Of a stretch of 9,537 nt of DNA, positions 1 through 6,186 are shown in pieces. Positions within the stretch are counted from its first letter, which is position 1, and every line of letters starts with the position of its first letter. Source of the stretch: Candidatus Shapirobacteria bacterium (GTDB lineage Bacteria > Patescibacteriota > Microgenomatia > UBA12405). The DNA lies in assembly GCA_028700345.1 (NCBI GenBank), contig JAQVSW010000021.1:1-9537 (forward strand), read 5' to 3'. The notes beneath the pieces are model-generated. The model saw nothing but the letters and a program-made list of their open reading frames with translations, did no database searches and had not been told where the DNA came from. A program made the position numbers and the translations under genes.

Positions 1-619
1 TATCGTATTTGCCAAGCTGTTCCCAAAAAGCCCTCGAGTGGTTTTTAACCGTTAAATGGGTTAATTCGTGCAAGATTACATGCTCAAACTTATCAACCGG
101 AAATAATATAATTTGCCAATTAAAATTCAAAGAGCCTCTTCCAGAACAGGATCCAAATCTTGAACTTTGGTTTTTTATCCCTACATTTCCATAATTTAAA
201 TTATATTTTTTAGCTAGTTGTCTGGTTTTCTCTTTAATTAATTTACTGGCCAGTACTCTCATTTTTTTATCAATTATTTTTTTAATTTCAGTTTTTTTTG
301 AAAAGTTTATAAATATTTTTTTATCGAGAATTACCAGTGAATCTCGCAAAGATTTTTTTAATTCCACTTCGTAAACTTCTCCCAAAATACTGATTGATTT
401 TATTTTATTTAAACTTTTCTTTTTTTTCATTTTTTCGTTTTGTCCAAGAATCCATTTTTCATTATCTTTTAAAAATTTTTTGACGACGATCAGTGGCATT
501 AGCCAGGGGAGACTAATCATAATTTTATTTTTTTCAATTATTCTCAGCCGCATTGTCTGAACTCTCTTTCTATATATTTCAATTAAAAATTCTTTCTCTC
601 CAATCTTAATTTTTTCCAT
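1..619 (-). CDS. YgjP/DUF45-type zinc metallopeptidase, C-terminus cut by window edge
   Basis: Reading the minus strand from an ATG at 619 gives 206 codons without a stop before the window ends, so the C-terminus is missing. The protein has the hallmarks of the YgjP-like (DUF45, SprT-like fold) family. SSRFGSC at residues 152-158 is followed by a strand and then the zincin motif HELTH at 184-188. NHSRAFW at 193-199 supplies a third histidine ligand (H194). These two histidines plus H194 would bind Zn and E185 would be catalytic. There is no signal peptide, so it should be cytoplasmic. The N-terminal half is very lysine-rich, which explains the long T tracts on the plus strand. Substrates of this family are poorly defined; a role in protein turnover or in cleaving DNA-bound proteins is only inferred from fold similarity. 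It is divergent from rpiB with a 22-base gap. Family assignment is firm, function is not. Confidence 0.88.
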   Translation of the reverse strand, partial: MEKIKIGEKEFLIEIYRKRVQTMRLRIIEKNKIMISLPWLMPLIVVKKFLKDNEKWILGQNEKMKKKKSLNKIKSISILGEVYEVELKKSLRDSLVILDKKIFINFSKKTEIKKIIDKKMRVLASKLIKEKTRQLAKKYNLNYGNVGIKNQSSRFGSCSGRGSLNFNWQIILFPVDKFEHVILHELTHLTVKNHSRAFWEQLGKYD

Positions 620-641
620 AAATGTTAATATAGTATAAGGG
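620..641. promoter_or_regulatory. Shared divergent promoter between the YgjP-like gene and rpiB
   Basis: Only 22 bases separate the two divergent start codons. They contain TATAGTATA (629-637), a palindrome except for its central base. On the plus strand TATAGT (629-634) matches the -10 consensus at 5 of 6 positions. TGTTAATAT (623-631) also fits an extended -10 pattern. On the minus strand TATACT (637-632) and TATATT (632-627) each match 5 of 6. No convincing -35 box is seen on either side. The boxes sit about 7-12 bases from the start codons, leaving almost no room for a leader. The purine run AAGGG (637-641) touches the rpiB ATG and is too close to act as a normal ribosome binding site. 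Confidence 0.5.
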
Positions 642-1088
642 ATGATATATATTGCTGCCGACCATCGTGGTTTTCGATTAAAAGAGGAAATAAAAAAGTT
701 GCTTGAAACCGAGCTTTATGAATTTCGTGATCTTGGGGCCTTTGAATATGATCGGAATGATGACTATCCCGACTTTGCCATTAAAATTGGAGAAAAAATT
801 ACTCAAGAAAATGCCAGAGGTATTTTAATCTGTGGTTCTGGAGCTGGTGCTTCAATTGCTGCCAATAAGGTAAAAGGCATTCGAGCTGGATTATGTACCT
901 CAGTTAAGCAAGCTGCCTCTGCTCGCAGTGATGACAATATCAACCTTCTCTGTTTGAGTGCTGATTGGGTCAGTCTTGATGACAACCAAAAAATCACTGA
1001 TACTTTTTTAAAAACTCTTTTTTCCAGTGAAGAGCGCCACCTTAGAAGAATTAATCAAATCAAAGACTATGAAACTAAAAAGCGTTGA
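642..1088 (+). CDS. rpiB: Ribose-5-phosphate isomerase B (RpiB/LacAB family)
   Basis: The enzyme interconverts ribose 5-phosphate and ribulose 5-phosphate in the non-oxidative pentose phosphate pathway. The 148 aa length is normal for RpiB. The N-terminal ADHRGFRLK (residues 6-14) is the family's DHxGxxLK signature. CGSGAGASIAANK (64-76) contains the catalytic-base cysteine C64 and the phosphate-binding glycine loop. KGIRAGLC follows, and RHLRRINQI near the C-terminus carries the phosphate-contacting arginines. One oddity is that the usual HNDAN segment reads DDNIN (97-101), so the histidine thought to open the sugar ring is replaced by D97. The gene starts with ATG just after the shared promoter. 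Its last 20 bases overlap the pgk ATG at 1069, suggesting coupled translation. Family membership is secure; the effect of the His-to-Asp change is unknown. Confidence 0.93.
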   Translation: MIYIAADHRGFRLKEEIKKLLETELYEFRDLGAFEYDRNDDYPDFAIKIGEKITQENARGILICGSGAGASIAANKVKGIRAGLCTSVKQAASARSDDNINLLCLSADWVSLDDNQKITDTFLKTLFSSEERHLRRINQIKDYETKKR

Positions 1089-2076
1089 AGAAATTATTTC
1101 CCAAATTAGGGTTGTTTTACGCCTTGATCTTGATCTTCCTTTTTTTGACAACAAAATTATTGACAACTCTCGTCTTCAAAAATCTCTCTCAACCATCAAG
1201 CTTTTGCTAGAAAAAAACTGCAAAATTTTAATTATTGGACACCGAGGTCGACCCAGTGGCATTGAAGACAAATATACTCTTCGTCCAGTCTATTTAGAGC
1301 TAATGTCTCTTCTCGAACCAAATGGTGAAAATTTAATCGAAAGTGTTTTTGTACCCGAAATTAATTTTGAACAAATAGATCAAGCCCTGGCTGTCAACAA
1401 TATTGTATTTCTAGAAAATATTCGTTTCTGGCCTGGCGAAGAACAAAATATTTCTGATTTTCTTTCCCCCTTAAGTAGTTTTTGCCAGGCCTATGTCAAC
1501 GATGCCTTTGCCGTAGCTCATCGTGCTCACGCCTCGATTACTCTCTGGCAGCATTTACCCAGTTTTTATGGTTTAAGTTTTGTTGAGGAATATAATCATC
1601 TCGAATCTTTAAGAGATCCTTCCCGGCCCCTTACTCTTATTCTAGGCGGTGCCAAAGAAGATAAATTAAAACATCTTGACAAATTAATTTCGCGCTGTGA
1701 TCACATTTTAATTGGTGGCAAATTACCCCAGTTGCTTACTCTTCAAAATCCCAAAATAATTGCCGCTTCCTTAACTCTAGATACCTTCGATATTGATACG
1801 GAATCTATTGCTAAATTTACTGAAATAATAAATAATTCAAAAACTATTATATGGGCAGGTGCTATGGGTTTTTATGAAAACGAAAACTATCGAAATGGTA
1901 CTGAAAAAATTGCCATGGCTATTGCGGCGACGGATGCTTACAAAGTTGTTGCTGGTGGCGATACCTGCGCCTCAGTCTCTAATTTAAATCTTAATCAAAA
2001 ATTTGATTTTATTTGCAGTGGCGGGGGAGTTCTTCTTGAATTTTTAGTCAATGAAAATCTTCCGGCTTGGAGTTGA
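1069..2076 (+). CDS. pgk: Phosphoglycerate kinase, shortened form
   Basis: This is the ATP-producing step of lower glycolysis (1,3-bisphosphoglycerate + ADP to 3-phosphoglycerate + ATP). Visible motifs are RLDLDLP (18-24, usually RVDFNVP), GHRGRP (57-62), LENIRF (115-120), YVNDAFAVAHRAHAS (142-156) with the substrate arginine R152, GGAK (193-196), WAGAMGFYE (262-270, usually WNGPMGVFE), AGGDT (295-299) and SGGGVLLEFL (317-326). At 335 aa it is clearly shorter than the usual 390-415. Most of the loss lies in the C-terminal nucleotide domain between GGK (216-218) and IIWAG (260-264), and the GGAKVSDK loop is one residue shorter (GGAKEDK). An in-frame GTG at 1027 would add 14 residues, but family alignment favours ATG 1069, which overlaps rpiB by 20 bases. 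The stop codon abuts the tail of the antisense gene with no gap. Confidence 0.95.
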   Translation: MKLKSVEEIISQIRVVLRLDLDLPFFDNKIIDNSRLQKSLSTIKLLLEKNCKILIIGHRGRPSGIEDKYTLRPVYLELMSLLEPNGENLIESVFVPEINFEQIDQALAVNNIVFLENIRFWPGEEQNISDFLSPLSSFCQAYVNDAFAVAHRAHASITLWQHLPSFYGLSFVEEYNHLESLRDPSRPLTLILGGAKEDKLKHLDKLISRCDHILIGGKLPQLLTLQNPKIIAASLTLDTFDIDTESIAKFTEIINNSKTIIWAGAMGFYENENYRNGTEKIAMAIAATDAYKVVAGGDTCASVSNLNLNQKFDFICSGGGVLLEFLVNENLPAWS

Positions 2077-2838
2077 TTATTTTTTCTCAAAAAAACTTCT
2101 AATTCTGTCTTTTCCTAAAGTATTGACAAAATTACTTCCAAAAGGTGTAATATAAGTTTCGTAAGTAACTTTATTCAAAAAATATGATACAGCTTCACTT
2201 TGATTTTCTGGAGCTTTTTTAATTACCCAGTTGTTTGCATTCCTTTCTATTTTTATAAAATATTGAATAACTCCTAAAAAATCCTTGTCATTAGCCAAAG
2301 CAATTCCATCAAGGTTGCCATTCTTGTCAAGATGATATTTTACCAGTTCCAATAACCTCATTCCTTTTTTTCTTTGCTCTTCTGGATGAAAATTTTTATC
2401 GTTAATATGTCCCTTTTCGTGGTTTAATACGACCAAATCTTCACCGGACATAAATTTTTCTAAAACGATTATTCTCTTTTTTTTATCTGAAAAATTATCC
2501 AATACGGGAATTAATTCCCCACTCTTTTCAACTTCTGTTCCGATAAAAATATTATAATTTTCCACATGTTCAACTGAATCTACCAGTAAACTTTCAATTC
2601 TCATTCCGCTCATTTCACCGTAAGGTTCTGGCAATAATATAGGTATTTTGTTTCTTGGTTCGACTGACGCTTCAAACTTCTGTCCTCCAGGTAATTCTTC
2701 ATTATCCAATATTCCTATTACTTTCCATTTCTCCCTATTTTTTTTTATTAAAGATTTTTCTCCAAAAGTTCTTTTTAATATTTCAATAATCGGATTAGTT
2801 ACAACTATTTCATTATTGATATGGGCTTCATTGTCCAT
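2077..2838 (-). CDS. Unrecognised HExxH protein, putative gluzincin metallopeptidase
   Basis: I do not recognise this 253 aa protein as a named family. It has a zincin-like motif HEKGH at residues 140-144, preceded by the hydrophobic strand DLVVLN. About 54 residues later comes IERNANNW (197-204). This resembles the ExxxN/D helix that supplies the third metal ligand in gluzincins such as ImmA/IrrE and M48 proteins (E198, N202). The N-terminal ~110 residues look like a beta-rich domain, with IPILLPEPYGE near 65-75. There is no signal peptide or membrane segment, so a cytoplasmic location is likely. The gene lies antisense between pgk and gap: it is tail to tail with pgk with zero spacing and divergent from gap over 41 bases. 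An extended -10 lies 10 bases before its ATG. The protein is very likely real given its length and the clean fit between neighbours. Peptidase activity is inference. Confidence 0.75.
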   Translation of the reverse strand: MDNEAHINNEIVVTNPIIEILKRTFGEKSLIKKNREKWKVIGILDNEELPGGQKFEASVEPRNKIPILLPEPYGEMSGMRIESLLVDSVEHVENYNIFIGTEVEKSGELIPVLDNFSDKKKRIIVLEKFMSGEDLVVLNHEKGHINDKNFHPEEQRKKGMRLLELVKYHLDKNGNLDGIALANDKDFLGVIQYFIKIERNANNWVIKKAPENQSEAVSYFLNKVTYETYITPFGSNFVNTLGKDRIRSFFEKK

Positions 2839-2879
2839 CGTATGTGAAATACTAACATAAGTTTGTTGTATTATTAATT
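2839..2879. promoter_or_regulatory. Divergent promoter region between the HExxH gene and gap
   Basis: This 41-base gap must hold promoters for both genes. On the minus strand TGTTAGTAT (2857-2849) fits an extended -10 (TG, one base, then a TATAAT-like hexamer) and ends 10 bases before the ATG of the antisense gene. On the plus strand TATTAT (2869-2874, 5 of 6 to consensus) ends only 5 bases before the gap ATG. No -35 box close to TTGACA and no Shine-Dalgarno sequence is visible on either side, so leaderless or nearly leaderless transcripts are expected. The assignment rests on short motifs in AT-rich DNA. Confidence 0.45.
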
Positions 2880-3914
2880 ATGGTAAATAAAAAACTTAAA
2901 ATTGGGATTAACGGTTTTGGTCGGATTGGGACTGTCGTTCTTCGAGCTATTTTAATGGAAAAATATGATGTTGATGTCGCGGCGGTTAATACTCGAGGTG
3001 AGCTGGAAATGGAAGCCTACGCCTACCAGTTTAAATACGATTCTGTTTATGGTCGATTTCCTGGAAAAGTCTCATTTTCTGAACCACAAAAAGCTCGTGA
3101 AACTGGGCGTTTACTTATCAATGATTTGGAAATTCCTTTTCTTGGTGAAAGTGATCCTTCAAAGATTCCTTGGAAAAATTACGGAGTGGATATTGTATTG
3201 GAATGTACCGGTGCCTTTACTGACTCAAAGGCTGGCCTTCATCTCAAGGGTGGTGCCAAAAAGGTAATAATTTCCGCTCCTGCTAAAGATCCTAAAATTC
3301 CTGTTTATATCTTGGGTGTCAATGCCGATAAGTATCACGATGAAACTGTTATTTCCAATGGCTCTTGTACTACCAACTGCGTCGCTCCTATTGTTAAATT
3401 ACTTGATCAAAAAATTGGTTTTCAAGAAGGAATCTTGACTACTATTCATGCCTATACTACCAATCAAAATATTGTTGATGGTAATGGCAAAGATCCCCGT
3501 CGCGCCCGTGCCGCCGCAATCAACATTGTTCCCACTTCTACCGGGGCGGCTGAGGCCGTTATTGCGGCCTATCCTGAAGCCAGAGGCCGCTTTGCCGGGA
3601 CTGCTATTCGAGTTCCTGTCGTTTGTGGCTCTTATTCTGATTTAACCTTTAAATTAGTCCGCTCTTCTACCGTTGAAGAAATTAATTCTCTTTTTGAAGA
3701 AGCTAGTTGTCAAACATCTCTGGTTGGCAAATTAAAAGTATCTTATGAACCACTTGTTTCTTCGGATATTATCGGCAACAATTCTTCATGTCTTATCGAT
3801 ACCCGGATGACCAAAGTTGTTAGCGATGATATGGTCTCTATAGGCGCTTGGTATGACAACGAATATGGTTATTCTTGCCGCTTAATCGAGATGGCGCTTC
3901 ATATATGGAAATAA
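2880..3914 (+). CDS. gap: Glyceraldehyde-3-phosphate dehydrogenase, type I
   Basis: The enzyme oxidises and phosphorylates glyceraldehyde 3-phosphate to 1,3-bisphosphoglycerate, feeding PGK; the reverse reaction serves gluconeogenesis. The 344 aa length is typical. The Rossmann motif is INGFGRIG (10-17). The catalytic segment SNGSCTTNC (159-167) carries the nucleophile C163, with Gly where Ala is usual. H190 in IHAYT is the general base. RRARAAAINIVPTSTGAA and WYDNEYGYS are further signatures. Three positions that usually set NAD+ specificity look changed: the Asp after VN is T38 (VNTRG), and the Leu-Pro pair before the conserved H/G-K-D is G201-N202 (DGNGKD). This is reminiscent of NADP-using GapB or chloroplast forms. 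A two-residue insertion follows T38. The gene overlaps rpe by 10 bases and has a -10-like box 5 bases before its ATG. The family call is secure; the cofactor call is inference. Confidence 0.97.
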   Translation: MVNKKLKIGINGFGRIGTVVLRAILMEKYDVDVAAVNTRGELEMEAYAYQFKYDSVYGRFPGKVSFSEPQKARETGRLLINDLEIPFLGESDPSKIPWKNYGVDIVLECTGAFTDSKAGLHLKGGAKKVIISAPAKDPKIPVYILGVNADKYHDETVISNGSCTTNCVAPIVKLLDQKIGFQEGILTTIHAYTTNQNIVDGNGKDPRRARAAAINIVPTSTGAAEAVIAAYPEARGRFAGTAIRVPVVCGSYSDLTFKLVRSSTVEEINSLFEEASCQTSLVGKLKVSYEPLVSSDIIGNNSSCLIDTRMTKVVSDDMVSIGAWYDNEYGYSCRLIEMALHIWK

Positions 3915-4498
3915 TTCCTACTATTTTAGAAAAAGATTTTAACCTAGCCGAAAATCGTTTTTTACAAATAAAAAATTTGTCTTCCTGGATTCAAATCGAT
4001 GTCATTGATAATGTTTTTACTTCTGGAAAAAGTTTTGAGCTTGAATTAATTTCTAAATTTAGTCAATTAAACTCTACTTTGTGGGATATTCACCTGATGG
4101 TAAAAGAGCCAGTAAATTGGATAAATAAATGTTTACATGTTACTGCTTCTCGAATTTATGGTCAGGTCGAAATGATGTCAGATCGGGAAATTTTTGTGAC
4201 TCAGGCAAAAAATTCTGGTTTAGAAGTTGGACTGGCTTTTGATATTGATACTCCAGTTGATAATATTCCCAGTGAGTGTGATTTAATTTTATTAATGGCT
4301 AGACGGGCTGGTTTTGGCACTTATTTTCTCGATGAAAAAATATATCAAAAAATAACTGAAGCTAAAAAATTTGGCAAAAAAGTGGCCATTGATGGGGGAG
4401 TAAATCAAGATAATTTTTCCCAAATAAAACAATTCGGAGTTGATATTATTTATTTAGGTCAATATTTTTTGGATTTAATTAATGAAAAAGAAAATTAA
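3905..4498 (+). CDS. rpe: Ribulose-phosphate 3-epimerase-like protein
   Basis: Members of this TIM-barrel family interconvert ribulose 5-phosphate and xylulose 5-phosphate using a metal ion. The 197 aa protein opens with IIPTILEKDF (cf. IAPSILSADF). It has QIDVIDNVF (30-38, cf. HxDVMDGxF), DIHLMVKEP (61-69), AGFGT (135-139, cf. PGFGGQ) and AIDGGVNQDN (161-170). Of the four expected metal ligands, D32, H63 and D163 are present, but the first histidine is Q30. The phosphate-gripping AGSAIF is LGQYFL (184-189), and the usual SVHxE strand is YGQVE (85-89). It is therefore a divergent RPE whose activity should not be taken for granted, though a Gln at the first ligand may be common in related small-genome lineages. 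ATG 3905 is preferred over an in-frame TTG at 3875 because the family N-terminus begins there. It overlaps gap by 10 bases and LOG by 17. Confidence 0.82.
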   Translation: MEIIPTILEKDFNLAENRFLQIKNLSSWIQIDVIDNVFTSGKSFELELISKFSQLNSTLWDIHLMVKEPVNWINKCLHVTASRIYGQVEMMSDREIFVTQAKNSGLEVGLAFDIDTPVDNIPSECDLILLMARRAGFGTYFLDEKIYQKITEAKKFGKKVAIDGGVNQDNFSQIKQFGVDIIYLGQYFLDLINEKEN

Positions 4499-5063
4499 TA
4501 GACGAATTAGAATTGCTTTTTTTGGCGACTCTACTGTCAAAAAAAGAAGTCTAACCTTTATAGATGCTTATGATACTGCCCAACTTTTAGGCAAAAACAA
4601 CTTTACCGTTCTTAACGGTGGTGGGCCTGGAGTTATGTTTGCCTCAACTCTCGGTGCCAATTCAGCTCATGGCCGAGCTGAGGCTGTAGTGATAAATCCC
4701 AAAAACGAGCCAGCAGCTCGCTATGAAGGTCAGTACCTTGAAAATATTTCTCAGGTTAAACGAATTTATTCTCTAAAATCTTACCAAGGACGACTTAACA
4801 AATTAATTAAACTCGCCAGTGCTTACATTATTTTTTACGGTGGTACCGGCACCCTCGCTGAAATGTCTTTTGTTTGGTCTGAGGCCAAATTTGCTTATCC
4901 CCGCCAAAAACCAATCATCTTTTATGGCAAAAAATGGCGCAAAATTATCAAGACCATCACTTCCGAGTTAAAATTCGAAAAAATCGAAAAACAAATTTGC
5001 TATTTTGTCGACAAACCCGAGCAGGTATTGGATATTATAAAAACGTATTCAAAATTAAAGTAA
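4482..5063 (+). CDS. LOG-family (SLOG fold) nucleotide phosphoribohydrolase-like protein
   Basis: LOG-family proteins, long mislabelled as lysine decarboxylases, cleave nucleoside 5'-monophosphates such as AMP or cytokinin nucleotides to free base and ribose 5-phosphate. The 193 aa protein has a Rossmann-like start (IAFFGDS, 11-17), the loop NGGGPGVM (45-52), and YGGTGTLAE (119-127), matching the PGGxGTxxE signature with Tyr for Pro. R104 in GRLNKL occupies the place of the MHERK catalytic arginine, and E127 is the conserved acid. The strict MHERK motif is absent, so the substrate may differ from that of plant or mycobacterial LOG. The gene begins inside the end of rpe (17-base overlap), and its product would give the substrate of RpiB, encoded by the first gene of the block. 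The tail meets rpoD tail to tail. Family call good, substrate unknown. Confidence 0.82.
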   Translation: MKKKINRRIRIAFFGDSTVKKRSLTFIDAYDTAQLLGKNNFTVLNGGGPGVMFASTLGANSAHGRAEAVVINPKNEPAARYEGQYLENISQVKRIYSLKSYQGRLNKLIKLASAYIIFYGGTGTLAEMSFVWSEAKFAYPRQKPIIFYGKKWRKIIKTITSELKFEKIEKQICYFVDKPEQVLDIIKTYSKLK

Positions 5064-5075
5064 GTCCCTCTTACT
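5059..5075. terminator. Small shared hairpin at the LOG/rpoD convergent junction
   Basis: AGTAAG (5059-5064) and CTTACT (5070-5075) form a 6-bp stem around a 5-base loop, TCCCT. The stem contains the stop codons of both convergent genes. On the minus strand it is followed by TTAATTTT, which could serve as a weak U tract for rpoD transcripts. On the plus strand no U tract follows. The stem is short and AT-rich, so intrinsic termination is only tentative. Confidence 0.35.
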
Positions 5076-6156
5076 CTAAATAATCTTGTAGTTTCTTTCT
5101 TCGACTTGGATGTCTCAGTTTTCTCAGTGCCTTGGCTTCAATTTGCCTAATTCTTTCCCGTGTTACATTAAATATTTTCCCTACTTCTTCAAGGGTTTTA
5201 GGAGTTTCTCCCATTAGTCCAAAGCGCAGTGACAGCACCTTGGCCTCTCTTTCGTCTAGACTTTCCAGCACTTCTTCTATTGATTCACGAAGTAATTCTT
5301 TTGAAGTCTCTTCGTAGGGGCTTGGCTGAGTCAAATCTTCAATAAAATCTCCCAGAAATGAATCTTCATCATCACCTACCGGAGTCGCTAGTGAAGTTGT
5401 ATCCTGAGAAATTCGATAAATTTCTTCTACTTTCTCCACCGTAATTCCCACCTCTGCCGCAATTTCTTCAATTGCTGGTTCTCTGCCCAGTCTTTGTGTC
5501 AAAGCTCTAGTCGCTTTGTAAACTTTGTTAATAGTTTCTACCATATGAACAGGAATTCTGATGGTTTTAGCTTGATCGGCAATGGCTCTAGTAATTGCTT
5601 GTCTTATCCACCAAGTAGCATAGGTAGAAAATTTAAAACCTCGTTTCCAATCAAATTTTTCTACCGCCCTCATCAGTCCTTGATTTCCTTCTTGCACCAG
5701 ATCAAGAAAAGTCAAACCTCTTCCAATATATTTTTTGGCAATCGATACCACCAGTCTTAAGTTGGCATTAATTAGATGGGCTCTGGCCTCATCTGAACCT
5801 TTTTCAATTGCTTTAGCTAGCTCTACTTCTTTTTCAAAATTAATTAAATCTATCTTGCCAATTTCCTTTAAATACATTCGCACTGAATCCATGCTATTTT
5901 TTTGAGCTAAAAGTGCCAAAAGATCAGCGCTACTCAACTTTCCTTTTTCTGAATCAATTACTTCTCGCGATTCAACTTTGTCAAAAATATCTATTCCCTT
6001 ATCGAAAAGATAATCAAAAAGTTGATCAATTTGCTCTATATACTTTTCGGGTTCAGGAATTTGGGCTAAAATTTCATCATTGGTAAGGTATCGGAGTTTC
6101 TTTGCCTGAGCAACTAACTTGGTTTTTATTTGAGAAATATTTATTGTTGTTGCCAT
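5071..6156 (-). CDS. rpoD: Primary sigma factor (RpoD/SigA)
   Basis: This is the housekeeping sigma-70 that directs RNA polymerase to promoters. From ATG 6156 it is 361 aa. An N-terminal acidic region 1.1-like segment lies at about 1-60. Region 1.2 (SMDSVRMYLKEIG, 88-100) and regions 2.1-2.4 (about 124-210) follow, including NLRLVV, GLTFLDLVQEGN, FKFSTYATWWIRQAI and the -10-recognising helix. Region 3 spans about 211-270. Region 4 includes SLRFGL and the helix-turn-helix TLEEVGKIFNVTRERIRQIE (321-340), which binds -35 boxes. No long insert separates 1.2 from 2.1, as in SigA-type factors. A TTG 18 bases upstream (6174) is also in frame, but the ATG is preferred because the extended -10 overlaps the upstream option. 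It follows dnaG by 30 bases, as in the macromolecular-synthesis operon. Confidence 0.97.
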   Translation of the reverse strand: MATTINISQIKTKLVAQAKKLRYLTNDEILAQIPEPEKYIEQIDQLFDYLFDKGIDIFDKVESREVIDSEKGKLSSADLLALLAQKNSMDSVRMYLKEIGKIDLINFEKEVELAKAIEKGSDEARAHLINANLRLVVSIAKKYIGRGLTFLDLVQEGNQGLMRAVEKFDWKRGFKFSTYATWWIRQAITRAIADQAKTIRIPVHMVETINKVYKATRALTQRLGREPAIEEIAAEVGITVEKVEEIYRISQDTTSLATPVGDDEDSFLGDFIEDLTQPSPYEETSKELLRESIEEVLESLDEREAKVLSLRFGLMGETPKTLEEVGKIFNVTRERIRQIEAKALRKLRHPSRRKKLQDYLE

Positions 6157-6164
6157 AACTTTGT

Positions 6165-6173
6165 ATTCTATCA
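6165..6173 (-). promoter_or_regulatory. Extended -10 promoter for rpoD
   Basis: TGATAGAAT on the minus strand (6173-6165) matches the extended -10 form TGnTATAAT with one mismatch. It lies in the 30-base dnaG-rpoD gap and ends 8 bases before the rpoD ATG. A TTGAGA upstream is only 14 bases away, too near for a normal -35. Transcription would begin about at the start codon, giving a leaderless mRNA independent of dnaG. Confidence 0.5.
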
Positions 6174-6186
6174 AAAATTAGTCCTC

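Noticed and set aside
9..194. Plus-strand open frame of 61 codons
   Set aside because: It lies antisense to the metallopeptidase core (HELTH and SSRFGSC region), whose family match is strong; the plus-strand frame shows no recognisable motif.
200..480. Long T tracts that look like terminators or a low-complexity intergenic region
   Set aside because: On the minus strand they are lysine codons in the continuous YgjP-like reading frame.
1027..1068. GTG start giving pgk 14 extra residues
   Set aside because: The added segment has no counterpart in PGK, while ATG 1069 places the conserved N-terminal strand at the usual distance.
2060..2105. Terminator hairpin at the pgk/antisense gene junction
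   Set aside because: Only A/T runs and a 4-base inverted repeat are present; no stem strong enough to support a call.
3875..3904. TTG start giving rpe 10 extra residues
   Set aside because: The RPE family begins right at the IIPTIL strand, which fits ATG 3905.
4482..5063. Lysine decarboxylase annotation for the LOG-like protein
   Set aside because: The GGTGTxxE signature belongs to LOG/SLOG proteins; there is no PLP-dependent decarboxylase fold or lysine motif.
6157..6174. TTG start giving rpoD 6 extra residues
   Set aside because: It overlaps the extended -10 element, and the ATG at 6156 is the better start codon; not fully excluded.
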